Positions 23,276 through 31,885 are shown, counted from the first letter of the stretch. The stretch is 49,476 nucleotides of DNA from JAFAZJ01 sp964437145 (GCA_964437145.1 CAYTFW010000021.1:1-49476); one strand, 5' to 3'. The notes: generated by a model not told the origin, from the letters alone. Made by a program: numbers and translations.

Positions 23276-24103
23276 TCACCACTTGTAAACCTCCCGCACC
23301 GTCCCGCCCATCAGCGCCGCCTTGTCACTCTCCGACAAACGCTTGGTCTCGCGGAACGGCGCGACACCCTGCTCGTAGGTCAGCATGCCGATCGTGCGCG
23401 TCCAGTCGGTGCCCCACATGCAGCGCTCCAGCCCGAAGGCGTCGATGACCCGCAGCACCGGCTCCCAGATGTCGTCGTAGGGGAATGGTCGGTGCGACAT
23501 GGTGCAGGCGCCGCTGACTTTCACCCGCACGTTTGGATACCGCGCGAGATCGAGGAGCTGCGGCAGCGCGGCCCAGACATCGGCGGGCACCGGCGGGTGA
23601 AACGGCTGCAGCAGGCCGAGATGGTCGATGACGATGACCGTGTCCGGATGCTGCCTGATGTGCGGCAGGCCTTTGTCGATCATGCCCCAGCACAGCAGAT
23701 TGACCGGCAGGCCGTGCCGCGCGGCGGCGGCGAAAGCGCGCTTCAGGCCAGGATGATCGGCGTCCATGGGCAGGTCCTTGCCCATGCGGACGCGGATGCC
23801 GCGCGCGCCCGGCGTCACCGCCCACTTCGCCACCACGTCGTCGATCGCCGGATCGGTCGCATCGACCGGCGTGACGACGCGGAACTTGTCGGGATAGGCG
23901 TTGTAGACCTCGAGCGCGTAGCTGGGATCGTAGCGATAGGCGTTGTACGACGAGACCATGACCGCGCCGTCCACGCCGACGCTGCTCATCGCCGCGACCA
24001 TCTCCTCACCCGTGGCCGAGTCGAGCCCGTGCGATGGGCTGAACCACGGCCGGCCCGGATGATTGCGATCGAAGGGATGAACCTGCACGTCGATGATCGG
24101 CAT
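23276..24103 (-). CDS. amidohydrolase family protein (amidohydrolase 2)
   Basis: A 275-aa TIM-barrel hydrolase. The N-terminal IDVQVHPF has Gln where most relatives have His (DxHxH), so one metal ligand may be lost. Later motifs: VTPVDATDPAID, GARGIRVRMGKDLP, VIVIDHLGLLQPF, PNVRVKVSGA and the final CMWGTDWTRT with the conserved Asp. The protein may be a lactonase or decarboxylase acting on one metal ion. A decayed copy of its 5' end lies at 25056-25165, beyond the YopT-like gene. Confidence 0.88.
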   Translation of the reverse strand: MPIIDVQVHPFDRNHPGRPWFSPSHGLDSATGEEMVAAMSSVGVDGAVMVSSYNAYRYDPSYALEVYNAYPDKFRVVTPVDATDPAIDDVVAKWAVTPGARGIRVRMGKDLPMDADHPGLKRAFAAAARHGLPVNLLCWGMIDKGLPHIRQHPDTVIVIDHLGLLQPFHPPVPADVWAALPQLLDLARYPNVRVKVSGACTMSHRPFPYDDIWEPVLRVIDAFGLERCMWGTDWTRTIGMLTYEQGVAPFRETKRLSESDKAALMGGTVREVYKW

Positions 24104-24209
24104 GGTGGTAGCGAGCTGTTATGGTTTCTGCTGCGGGGTACGAGGCCAGGACTCTGCCCGGTGCCGGACTGGCCCCACGGACCGGCGCCGTGCGTCGGCC
24201 GCTATCGGG

Positions 24210-24818
24210 TTAGATGAGCGCGACGCGCCTCAACGTCATGAACCCGTTGAGATACTCGTGGTACATCCCGCCCTCCGTGAAAAGGGCGATGAAATCGTTC
24301 CTGAAACCTTCAATCCCATCGTAGCGGACTAAACCCTTGTTCGGGTCAAAGACGTAGAACGACCGACTGATCGGATGAAGATAGAATCCCAGCGCGTGCG
24401 CGGCGTTCCGATCGGTCATGCTTACCAAGAGCGAGGCGTAGATCGGTCCCGTCAATCCTCCCATGCTCTCGGCAAATACATCAAACCGTTCGAACAACTC
24501 GAGCCGGAGATCCTCCGCGGGGTCGATCTCCAAGTGCAGAGCACCGTCTGCTTTCGTTTTCCTGAGCTTCAGTTTCGCATTGATAGACTTCACCATCGTA
24601 TCTTCCGCATACTCGGACGATATACTAAGCATGTTCTCATAGATTCCCTGGCGATCGGTGGCGACGTTCCGGCTGAAAGTGGCCGGCAGCGTCGCTTTGG
24701 TCCAGTACAGGCTGATCGGATTGGTCAGGAGGTTGTTCACCCACATCACGGTCCAAGCCGCGCAGACGCCCCCCGTGTTGTCGGTCTTGTAGCGCAGCTC
24801 GCCGCGGTCATAGGCCAT
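24210..24818 (-). CDS. YopT-like papain-fold cysteine protease (peptidase C58 type)
   Basis: A 202-aa protein with the triad of YopT/AvrPphB effectors. Cys19 lies in GGVCAAWTVMWVNNLL, where Cys starts the central helix. His141 lies in RNAAHALGFYLHP, and Asp158 in FYVFDPNKGLVRY, the FDPNxG motif. Spacings are 122 and 17 residues; YopT has 119 and 16. YopT cuts prenylated Rho GTPases, AvrPphB cuts plant kinases. There is no signal peptide and no secretion system nearby, so delivery and target are unknown. Base use is less GC-rich than the neighbours. It is flanked by a partial duplication of the amidohydrolase gene, a sign of insertion. Identification rests on motifs only. Confidence 0.68.
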   Translation of the reverse strand: MAYDRGELRYKTDNTGGVCAAWTVMWVNNLLTNPISLYWTKATLPATFSRNVATDRQGIYENMLSISSEYAEDTMVKSINAKLKLRKTKADGALHLEIDPAEDLRLELFERFDVFAESMGGLTGPIYASLLVSMTDRNAAHALGFYLHPISRSFYVFDPNKGLVRYDGIEGFRNDFIALFTEGGMYHEYLNGFMTLRRVALI

Positions 24819-25251
24819 TGCGCACCTCGTCGCTCTGGGGTGAATCTATCCGCCCGATCCTCCAGACGCCGAACATACCTCGCCGACGCCATCGGCTTCC
24901 ACTCGTAATGCCGCGATCCGCTCCAGTCCGCGCCAGCCTCGACATCGAAGCCATCCGCGGCGAGTTTGCGCGCATCGACGCACGCGCGCCGTCGACCATG
25001 GCGCAGTGCTCGGCGAGGGGCGGCGCCGACAGGCGGTACCCAGGCGATCGTCGGCGCGACCATCTCCTCGCCCGTGGCCGAGTCGAATCCGTGCGACGGG
25101 CTGAACCGCGGCCGTCCCGAATGATTGAGATCGAAGGGCTCCACCTGCACGTCGATGACCGGCATGGCCGTCTGGACCTCTATCCTGATCTGCCTCGGGA
25201 CACGATCCCTGGAATCTGGTGGAATGACGTCGTCAGCAAAAGGAAAAACGC
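24819..25251. other. gene-free stretch with a truncated gene copy
   Basis: A 433-base gap. The right part is the decayed amidohydrolase 5' end (25056-25165) and about 50 bases of its old upstream region. The left part (24830-25050) has only frames without ribosome sites; one on the minus strand reads ARKLAADGFDVEAGADW and may be debris of another gene. Confidence 0.5.
25056..25165 (-). pseudogene. decayed 5' end of an amidohydrolase gene
   Basis: Translates as MPVIDVQVEPFDLNHSGRPR and on to DSATGEEMVAPT. The intact gene starts MPIIDVQVHPFDRNHPGRPW. About 87 percent of bases agree and weaker similarity continues about 50 bases upstream of the start. After 36 codons the match stops abruptly. 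Confidence 0.85.
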
Positions 25252-26160
25252 GTGACCACCCCACTCAAGTTTTCCGTGCTCGTGCTGCCCAACGTGCCAT
25301 GGCCCGAATTCCTGCGGCGCTGCCGCGAGGTCGAGGCGCTGGGTTTCGACGGCATTGGTCTCGCCGACCATCTCGTCGATTGGACCGGCACCAAGGGACC
25401 GTGGTTCGAGCTGTGGACGCAGGTCGCCGCCATCGCCCAGGCGACCACGCGTATCCGCTTGACGACCCTGGTCGCGCAGATCCCGCTGCGCAATCCGGCG
25501 CAGTTCGCGCATCAGGCGCTGACCGCCGATCATATCTCCGGCGGCCGGCTCGATGTCGGCCTGGGCACCGGCCTGGAGTTCGACCCCTCGTGCCGGATGA
25601 TGGGCGTCGAGAACTGGAGCGCGAAGGAGCGCGTCGCGCGCTTCGGCGAGTATGTCGAGATCGTCGGCCGGGTGCTGTCGCAGGAGGAAACGACATTCAA
25701 GGGGCGCTACTACCAGGTCGATGGCGCCGCCCTCGGGCCGCGCCCGGTGCAGTCGCCGCGCCCGCCGATCCTGATCGCCGGGATGGGGCCGCTGATGCTG
25801 GGCCACACCGCGCGCTACGCCGATATCTGGAACAGCATCAGCTTCGCCAAGACCTTCGAAGAGCAGCTCGCGGAGACGCGCAGCCGCGTGGCCACCCTCG
25901 ACGCGAAGTGCGCCGCGATCGGCCGCGATCCGGCGACGCTGCGACGCTCCTATCTCATGTTCGACGCCGCGGCGCGCCAGAGCGGCGGTCGGGTCAACTA
26001 CTACGACTCCGAGGCGTCCTTCACGCGCATGGTCGAGCAAGTCATCGCGCTCGGCATCACGGAGATCGCGCTCTACTACCCGATCGCCGCGGAGCAGAAG
26101 CCGGTGTACGAGCGCATCGCCCGCGACGTCCTGCCGGCGATGCGGGCGGCGCACAAATGA
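25252..26160 (+). CDS. LLM-class flavin-dependent oxidoreductase
   Basis: A 302-aa luciferase-like monooxygenase starting at GTG 25252 with AAAGGA before it. Family marks are EFLRRCREVEALGFDGIGLADH, TTRIRLTTLVAQIPLRNPAQ, LTADHISGGRLDVGLGTG and PRPPILIAGMGPLML. Such enzymes use FMN or F420 to oxidise small organic molecules. It is convergent with the FAD oxidoreductase gene, with repeat B1 between them. No specific substrate is evident. Confidence 0.92.
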   Translation: MTTPLKFSVLVLPNVPWPEFLRRCREVEALGFDGIGLADHLVDWTGTKGPWFELWTQVAAIAQATTRIRLTTLVAQIPLRNPAQFAHQALTADHISGGRLDVGLGTGLEFDPSCRMMGVENWSAKERVARFGEYVEIVGRVLSQEETTFKGRYYQVDGAALGPRPVQSPRPPILIAGMGPLMLGHTARYADIWNSISFAKTFEEQLAETRSRVATLDAKCAAIGRDPATLRRSYLMFDAAARQSGGRVNYYDSEASFTRMVEQVIALGITEIALYYPIAAEQKPVYERIARDVLPAMRAAHK

Positions 26161-26174
26161 GCGTCCTTCAAGCT

Positions 26175-26236
26175 GTCTTCGGGCCGCGCCGCTCCAGCGG
26201 CGCTCATGATGCGTCGCTGGAGCGACGCGGCCCGAA
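26175..26236. repeat. palindromic repeat, family B copy 1
   Basis: GTCTTCGGGCCGCGCCGCTC starts a near-palindrome of 62 bases whose right arm ends GCGACGCGGCCCGAA. A copy differing at one or two bases is at 36274-36335. The last eleven codons of the minus-strand FAD oxidoreductase are made from this element. Confidence 0.88.
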
Positions 26237-27565
26237 CGGCTCGAATGCCGCGCCCGGACGACTGCGCGCCAGCCGGGCGTCCTTCCAGGCGAAGTAGCGC
26301 ATCGCCAGCGGCAGGAACCACGGATCGCCGCGATAGAGTGGCAGGGTGGGAAAAGCGGCGGTCTCGAAGGCTGTGGCGCCCTCGGGCAGGCCGAGGATCT
26401 TCTGCGCGATCTTCAGGCCGAAGAACGAGCCCATGGGCACGCCGGCATAGTTGTAGCCCATGCCGTACCAGGCGCCGTCGTGGCGGCCGATATGCGGCAT
26501 CATGTCGAAGGTGCCGGCGCATTGGCCGGTCCAGACGTGGCTCAGCTTGACGTCGGCGAGATCCGGCAGCGCGCGCCGCAGACGGCCGTGCAGCAGCGCG
26601 GCGATCGCCACGGGGTCCTCCAGACCATTGGCGGTGGCGCCGCCGAACAGCAGGCGCGGCGAGTCGGGCGCGGGCCGGAAGAAATCGATGTCGAGATTGG
26701 AATCGATCACCGTGCGCCGGTTCGGTAGTTGCTTTGCCAGCAGATCCGGCGGCAGTGGCTCGGTCGCCGCCATGTAGCCGGTGAAGGGAATGACGCGCCG
26801 CGCGTGCCAGCCGAGGCTCTTGGGCGTGTAGCCGTTGGTGGCGACCACCACGTCGCGCGCGCGCGTCTGTCCGGCGGCGGTCGTGACGTGGAAGCCGTCG
26901 CCCTGCCCGCCCCGCGCGACCGCGCTGACTTCGCACGCGCCGAAGATCGACACGCCGGCCTCCAGCGCGCGGCTCATCAGGCCCCGGTGATAGAGACCGG
27001 GATGCAGCGATCCGAGATCGGGAATGACGGCGCCGCCGTCGTAGAGATCGCTCGCCATCTCCTCGCGCAGCCGCGCGCGCGGCAGCATGGCGTAGGGCAG
27101 CCCGAGATCGGCCCGCATGTCCTCCAGCTCGCGCTCCAGCGCGGCATAGTGCGCGGCCGAGGTCGCCCCGATCAGACGGCCGCAGCGCACGGCGTGGCAG
27201 TCGATACCCTCCGCTTCGATGAACGCCAGCGTGCTCTCGTAGGCCAGCGACAGGTCGCGATAGATGGCGAGCGCATAGGCGGCGCCCTTGGCGGCTTTCA
27301 GGTCGATGTAGGCATGCTTCAAGGTGCGGCCGAGAAACCCGGCGTTGCGGCGCGAGGCGCCATAGCCCGGCTTCTCCTTATCGAACACCGCCACGCCGCG
27401 TCCCGCCCGCGCCAGGGTCAGCGCGGCGCGCAAGCCGGTGTAGCCCGAGCCCACGACGGCCACGTCGTAGGACGGCGCTAGCGCGCCGCCGGGATTCGCG
27501 GTCAGCGGCGCGGCGTCCCACCAATAGGGCGCGGGCTTGAAGTCGGTGGTGAGCAGGTCCTTCAT
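26204..27565 (-). CDS. FAD-dependent amine/amino-acid oxidoreductase (DadA/PuuB-like)
   Basis: A 453-aa flavoprotein. The dinucleotide fold is YDVAVVGSGYTGLRAALTLA near residue 34, followed by FDKEKPGYGASRRNAGFLG, a pattern of the DAO family that includes gamma-glutamylputrescine oxidase. The second FAD contact is VVATNGYTPKSLG and the C-terminal VWTGQCAGTFDMMPHIG with YNYAGVPMGSFFG. I chose ATG 27565; the longer frame would need TTG. The C-terminus (GPRRSSDAS) is encoded by repeat B1 and probably replaces the original end. It should release aldehyde and ammonia from an amine. Confidence 0.9.
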   Translation of the reverse strand: MKDLLTTDFKPAPYWWDAAPLTANPGGALAPSYDVAVVGSGYTGLRAALTLARAGRGVAVFDKEKPGYGASRRNAGFLGRTLKHAYIDLKAAKGAAYALAIYRDLSLAYESTLAFIEAEGIDCHAVRCGRLIGATSAAHYAALERELEDMRADLGLPYAMLPRARLREEMASDLYDGGAVIPDLGSLHPGLYHRGLMSRALEAGVSIFGACEVSAVARGGQGDGFHVTTAAGQTRARDVVVATNGYTPKSLGWHARRVIPFTGYMAATEPLPPDLLAKQLPNRRTVIDSNLDIDFFRPAPDSPRLLFGGATANGLEDPVAIAALLHGRLRRALPDLADVKLSHVWTGQCAGTFDMMPHIGRHDGAWYGMGYNYAGVPMGSFFGLKIAQKILGLPEGATAFETAAFPTLPLYRGDPWFLPLAMRYFAWKDARLARSRPGAAFEPFGPRRSSDAS

Positions 27566-27677
27566 CGTGGCAATATCCAAAGCGACGTCTCAGTCATACG
27601 CTGAGACCGTGGCCAAGGCTACGGCCGCGCCCGGCGCGACTGGTCATGAAGTTGCCGGAACACGAGGGCATCAAGAC

Positions 27678-28100
27678 ATGACGTCAGACAACAGAAGCGA
27701 GACGCGTCTGCTGACGGGCAGATGCGCTTGCGGCAAGGTCAGCTACGCGGTGCGTGACGAATTCGAATACGCCTCGATGTGCCACTGCTCGGTGTGCCGC
27801 AAGTCCACCGGCTCGGCCTTCAAGGCCTTCGCCGGAATCACGAGAGACAAGTTCTCCCTCGTATCGGGCGGCGACAACCTTCTCATCGTTGGAGAAGCCG
27901 ATGGGCATGACGCCAGGTGCGCCTCATGCGGCTCCTACCTCTATTCGCGGGTTCGCGACGGCGCCTATGTGCATGTCGCGCTAGGATCGCTTGTCGATAC
28001 GCCGACAATCCGGCCGCAGAATCACATCTTCGTCGGATCGAAAGCGGCGTGGTTCACGATCACTGACGATCTTCCGCAGTTCGAGGAGTATCCGCGTTGA
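27678..28100 (+). CDS. GFA family zinc protein
   Basis: A 140-aa protein of the glutathione-dependent formaldehyde-activating enzyme family. Zinc ligands are in GRCACGKVSYAV (Cys14, Cys16 region), MCHCSVCRKSTGSAF and ARCASCGSYLYSR, the full CxC, CxxC and CxxC set. Start at ATG 27678 with GAGGG. The longer upstream frame has no ribosome site. Members bind zinc and may catalyse glutathione adducts. It is divergent from the FAD oxidase, which can make aldehydes, and could take part in detoxification. Confidence 0.9.
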   Translation: MTSDNRSETRLLTGRCACGKVSYAVRDEFEYASMCHCSVCRKSTGSAFKAFAGITRDKFSLVSGGDNLLIVGEADGHDARCASCGSYLYSRVRDGAYVHVALGSLVDTPTIRPQNHIFVGSKAAWFTITDDLPQFEEYPR

Positions 28101-28124
28101 ACCAGCCCGCATCAGATGTTCGCT

Positions 28125-29189
28125 TCAGCCATCCATGATCCACTCGGCGTTGGAGTGGCGCGCGACGTCGCGGACCTTCGCCAGCAGTCCCGGTCCGACC
28201 GGGATACCAGTCTCGCGGCGCAGCGCCGCCGTGCGCCGCTCGGGATCGCCCGCGACCTGGACGGGCTTGGCCGGATCGACCGGCTTCGTGGCGCGCAGCG
28301 TGTCGCAGAACGAGGCGACATCGGCGCGGAAATCCTGGGCGTCGCGGAACAGGCCCGGATCCATCGCCAGCATGAAATGGCCGATGTCCATCGTGCCATT
28401 CTTCTTCGTGTGCAGCGGGTCGGTCACCATCGTGGCGCCCGACAGCGCCGAGGACAGGATGTTCACCATGGCGGCGAGACCATAGCCTTTGTGGCTGCTG
28501 CCATCAGGGGTGCCGCCGAGCGGCGTCATGAAGCCGCCCTTGCTCACTTCGCGCGGATCGGTGCTGGGCTTGCCGTCGGCGGTGACCAGCCAGCCGGGCG
28601 GCGTCGGCAGATTCTCGTTCGCCTTGTTGCGGATCTTGCCGGCGGCCACGGTCGTCGTCGCCATATCGAGCAGGAAGGGCTCGCCGGGCTTGCCGGGCGC
28701 GCCGAAGGCGATGGGGTCGGTGCCGAGCCGCGCCTGCGCGCCATGCGTCGGCGCGACCTGGATGCCGCTCGCCGATGTCGTGACCATGCCGATCAGGCCG
28801 GCCTCGACCGCCATCAGCGCGTAGAAGCCGCAGGCGCCGAAATGCGCGGAGTTGCGCACCGGCACGATGCCGACGCCGATCGCCTTGGCCTTCTCGATTG
28901 CCGTCGCCATGGCCAACCGCGCCGCCGGATGGCCGAGCCCGCCGCCACCGTCGACCAGCGCCGACACCGGCGTGTGCTGGGACACCGTGGGCACCACGCT
29001 CATGTCGATCTTGCCGGCGCGGCGCCGCTCGTCGTAGGGCGGCACCATCGAGATGCCGTGCGTGTCGATGCCGTGCAGGTCGGCCCAGCTCATGATCTCG
29101 GCGGTCTCGGCGGCGGTGGGCTCCGCCATGCCCCAGGCGCGCAGGATCAATTCAAGCTGACGGCGGTGTGTCGCGTACGATGCGGGCAT
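28125..29189 (-). CDS. Ldh family NAD(P)-dependent oxidoreductase (malate/L-sulfolactate type)
   Basis: A 354-aa member of the type-2 malate/lactate dehydrogenase family (YlbC/ComC fold). Marks: EIMSWADLHGIDTHGISMVP with catalytic His, VGIVPVRNSAHFGACGFYAL, TTSASGIQVAPTHG, LGTDPIAFGAPG, LLDMATTTVAAGKI and KGYGLAAMVNILSSALSGA. Start ATG 29189 (MPASYATHR) with AGGACC. The enzymes reduce or oxidise 2-hydroxyacids such as malate, sulfolactate or ureidoglycolate. No partner identifies the substrate. Confidence 0.93.
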   Translation of the reverse strand: MPASYATHRRQLELILRAWGMAEPTAAETAEIMSWADLHGIDTHGISMVPPYDERRRAGKIDMSVVPTVSQHTPVSALVDGGGGLGHPAARLAMATAIEKAKAIGVGIVPVRNSAHFGACGFYALMAVEAGLIGMVTTSASGIQVAPTHGAQARLGTDPIAFGAPGKPGEPFLLDMATTTVAAGKIRNKANENLPTPPGWLVTADGKPSTDPREVSKGGFMTPLGGTPDGSSHKGYGLAAMVNILSSALSGATMVTDPLHTKKNGTMDIGHFMLAMDPGLFRDAQDFRADVASFCDTLRATKPVDPAKPVQVAGDPERRTAALRRETGIPVGPGLLAKVRDVARHSNAEWIMDG

Positions 29190-29264
29190 GGGTCGGTCCT
29201 GACGCTGGTCGACGGATCGCGAGCCTAAAGCATCGAACGTCAAAAGGAACTCAGCTATCTTCCT

Positions 29265-29453
29265 GGGAGCGTCGGCGTCCCGCCGGCATCATGAGGCCAA
29301 CCACAGAGGCACCGAGACACAGAGGAAGACAAGGACGAGAAGATCAAGGCTGCGCGCTTCGCGCGCGTAGTGCCCTCTCATCGTTTTCCTCTGTGTCTCG
29401 GTGTCTCTGTGGTTGATCTTCTTCAAGATGCCGGCGGGACGCCGGCGCTCCCA
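29265..29453. repeat. nested composite palindrome, family E copy 1
   Basis: Outer arms GGGAGCGTCGGCGTCCCGCC and complement ending GCCGGCGCTCCC. Inside them a second pair of arms of about 28 bases (CCACAGAGGCACCGAGACAC and its complement TCTCGGTGTCTCTGTGG). In the middle a small GC hairpin. The whole 189-base element could fold into one cruciform. It lies right before an LLM gene, whose other end carries copy 2 of the outer arms. Confidence 0.9.
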
Positions 29454-29468
29454 AAGCGGAGTAGATCG

Positions 29469-30368
29469 ATGACCATGCAGCTCGGCGCTTCCATTCCGGT
29501 CGGCGATATCGGCGCCGGTCCCCAGGTGATGCGCGACTATGCGCAGGCGAACGAGGGGCTAGGTTTCGACTATCTGGTGGCGCCCGACCACGTGATCGGC
29601 ATCGATCCGGCGAAGGTGCAGCCCGGTCAGCGCGGGTCGAACGCCACGGCCTATCACGACCCCTTCGTGCTGTTCGGCTTCCTCGCCGGCGTGACCAGGA
29701 AGATCGGCTTCGCCGCCGGCGTGCTCATCCTGGCGCAGCGTCAGGCGGCGCTGGTCGCCAAGCAGGCGGCGTCGCTCGACGCGCTGTGCGAGGGCCGCTT
29801 CCGGCTGGGCGTCGGCGTCGGCTGGAACGAGATCGAGTTCCAGGGGCTGGGCATGGATTTTCATACGCGCGGCGTGCGCTCGGCCGAGCAGGTCCGCTTC
29901 ATGCAGGCGCTGTGGGCCAAGGACGGCATCACCTTCAAGGGCAAGTATCACGAGCTGGTGGACGGCGGCATCAATCCCCGGCCGAAATCCGGCAAGGTGC
30001 CGGTGTGGTTCGGCGGGCATGTCGAGCAGACCTTGCAGCGCGTGGCGAAGTACGGCGACGGCTTCATGCCCAACCGCTGGCCGCCGGGCAACGAGGTGCT
30101 GAAGATCTTCGAGCGGCTACGGGGCATGATCAAAGAAGCTGGCCGCAAGCCTGAGGATGTCGGCCTCGAGGTCTGGGTCTCGCCCGGCAAGGGCACGCCC
30201 GACGACTGGCGCCGCGAGATCGCGTTCTGGAAGAAGGCGGGCGTCAGCCACGTGCTGGCGCACACCACCTTCACCAGCGCGATCCATGAGCGCATCAAGG
30301 GCAGGTCCTACGACGATCATCTCGCCGCGGTGACGCGCTATCGCGAGGCGGTGAAGGATCTGCTGTAG
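29469..30368 (+). CDS. LLM-class flavin-dependent oxidoreductase
   Basis: A 299-aa luciferase-like protein of the TIGR03619 F420-dependent type. Marks: YAQANEGLGFDYLVAPDHVI, HDPFVLFGFLAGVTRKIGFA, LASxDALCEGRF-like AASLDALCEGRFRLGVGVGW, FMQALWAKDGITFKGKYHEL, GKVPVWFGGHVEQTLQRVA. Start at ATG 29469 with GGAG. The gene stands alone between two composite palindromes. Confidence 0.92.
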   Translation: MTMQLGASIPVGDIGAGPQVMRDYAQANEGLGFDYLVAPDHVIGIDPAKVQPGQRGSNATAYHDPFVLFGFLAGVTRKIGFAAGVLILAQRQAALVAKQAASLDALCEGRFRLGVGVGWNEIEFQGLGMDFHTRGVRSAEQVRFMQALWAKDGITFKGKYHELVDGGINPRPKSGKVPVWFGGHVEQTLQRVAKYGDGFMPNRWPPGNEVLKIFERLRGMIKEAGRKPEDVGLEVWVSPGKGTPDDWRREIAFWKKAGVSHVLAHTTFTSAIHERIKGRSYDDHLAAVTRYREAVKDLL

Positions 30369-30382
30369 AGGATCGACTTCTT

Positions 30383-30440
30383 TGGGACCGCCGGCGTCCC
30401 GCCGGCATCTTCTTGAGCCGGCGGGACGCCGGCGGTCCCA
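30383..30440. repeat. palindromic repeat, family E copy 2
   Basis: TGGGACCGCCGGCGTCCCGC and its complement around the loop ATCTTCTTGAG. It shares the GGCGTCCCGCCGGCATC arm with copy 1 and follows the LLM stop by 14 bases. Confidence 0.88.
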
Positions 30441-30473
30441 GGAAGACTGAGGCGTCCGACTAGCGCTGTCGCT

Positions 30474-31769
30474 TCACGCCCCTGCCCCCGTCTTCAGCTC
30501 GGCGACGGCGTCGGTCCAGGCGCCGATCGTGTGATCGATGTCCGCCTGGGTATGGGCAAGGCTTACGTAATACTTGCTCTCGCCCTTCATGATGCCGCGC
30601 TCGCGCAGCAGCTTGTTGAAGCGTGTCGCGATCGCCTTGTCGCCCTTGAGCGTGTCGCGATAGTCCTTCACCTGATGGTCGGTGAACAGCACGTCGAACA
30701 GCGGCGGCTCGCCGATCACCCGCGCCTTGATGCCGGCTTGCTCGAGGATGCCGTCGAGCGCGGCCATCAGCGTGCGGCCGGTCGCAAACACCCGCTCGTA
30801 GGCGCCGGGCCGCTTGAGCACCTCGAGCGTCGCGAGGCCCGCGATCGCGGCGACGGGATTGCCCGAGAGCGTGCCGACCTGGAACAGGAAGTCCTCGTCG
30901 GCCACGGCGAGGCGGTCGAAATGCGCCATGATGTCGGCGCGGCCGGCGATCGCGGCCAGCGCATAGCCGCCGCCGACGATCTTGCCGAGGGTGCAGAGGT
31001 CCGGCGTCACGCCGTAGTATTCCTGCGCCCCGCCATAGGCGAACCGGAATCCGGTCACGACCTCGTCGAAGATCAGCGGGATGCCATGCTCCCGCGTGAT
31101 CCGCCGCAGGCCCTGCAGGAAGCCGGGCTGCGGCGGCAGCAGACGTTGGAACGGCTCGACGATCACGCCCGCGAGCTCGTCCTTGTGCTCCCTGATCAGG
31201 CCCTCGACCATGTCGAGATCGTTGAAGGCCGCGATCAGCATCTCGTCCTGGACGCTCTTGGGGATGCCGGCCGAATCCGGTATCGGCCGCGGGAAGTTGC
31301 CGGGGTTCTTGGGCGCCAGCGACATCAGCGCGTAGTCGCTCATGCCGTGATAGCCGCCCTCGAACTTCAGGATCTTGTCGCGCCGGCGAAAGGCGCGCGC
31401 GGCCCGCATCGCATACAGATCGGCCTCGGTTCCGGAGCAGACGAAGCGCACCTGCTCGGCGCACGGCACCGCCTCGGTGATCGCCGTCGCGAGCGCGATG
31501 CCGTGGCGGTTGTTGCCGAAGAAGGTCGAGCCGTGCGGCAGCTGGTTCTGAACCGCCGCCGTCACCTCGGGATGGGCGTGACCGATGAACATCGGACCGG
31601 AGCCGAGCAGGAAGTCGACATACTCCTTGCCGGACTCGTCCCAGATGCGGCCGCCCTTGCCCGACCGCAACACCACCTCGGCCGGCATGTTGCCGAAACT
31701 GCCGCCCGGCAGCACGCGCCTGGCTTCGCCGATCAGGTCGGCCACGGGATCGATCGCTTGAACGGCCAT
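30474..31769 (-). CDS. class-III PLP aminotransferase, glutamate-1-semialdehyde aminomutase-like
   Basis: A 431-aa PLP enzyme. Lys263 (TLGKIVGGG) forms the Schiff base, Asp235 (LIFDEVVTGFR) holds the pyridine nitrogen, and CSGTEADLYAMRAARAF binds phosphate. LPGGSFGN near residue 20 is the GSA-aminomutase-like start. The ATG at 31769 has GGGGAG. Proteins of this branch outside haem operons are usually omega-amino acid transaminases or racemases. Its neighbours are catabolic, not haem genes, so I do not call it HemL. Confidence 0.9.
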   Translation of the reverse strand: MAVQAIDPVADLIGEARRVLPGGSFGNMPAEVVLRSGKGGRIWDESGKEYVDFLLGSGPMFIGHAHPEVTAAVQNQLPHGSTFFGNNRHGIALATAITEAVPCAEQVRFVCSGTEADLYAMRAARAFRRRDKILKFEGGYHGMSDYALMSLAPKNPGNFPRPIPDSAGIPKSVQDEMLIAAFNDLDMVEGLIREHKDELAGVIVEPFQRLLPPQPGFLQGLRRITREHGIPLIFDEVVTGFRFAYGGAQEYYGVTPDLCTLGKIVGGGYALAAIAGRADIMAHFDRLAVADEDFLFQVGTLSGNPVAAIAGLATLEVLKRPGAYERVFATGRTLMAALDGILEQAGIKARVIGEPPLFDVLFTDHQVKDYRDTLKGDKAIATRFNKLLRERGIMKGESKYYVSLAHTQADIDHTIGAWTDAVAELKTGAGA

Positions 31770-31855
31770 AGTAACTCCCCTTCGTGCCGCGAAGGATAGC
31801 GCATCCGGCCAACGACCGACACCGCGACGCGGGCGACCGAGCAGTCGGCGCACTC

Positions 31856-31885
31856 GGCGTCAGGCTTGCGTTATTTGCATTGTTT
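31856..31885 (+). repeat. short conserved coding-like repeat upstream of the RIP gene
   Basis: Thirty bases that agree at 26 positions with 46018-46047. Both can be read as GVRLALFALF and all four differences are silent, so it was once or still is coding. It lies 154 bases before the RIP start. Confidence 0.55.

Noticed and set aside
18732..25251. Classical genomic island or prophage with integrase
   Set aside because: No integrase, transposase, tRNA gene or phage structural gene is visible, so I describe only the duplicated gene ends.
30474..31769. HemL (glutamate-1-semialdehyde aminomutase)
   Set aside because: Alphaproteobacteria usually make aminolevulinate by the ALA synthase route, and the neighbours are catabolic; a general class-III aminotransferase is safer.
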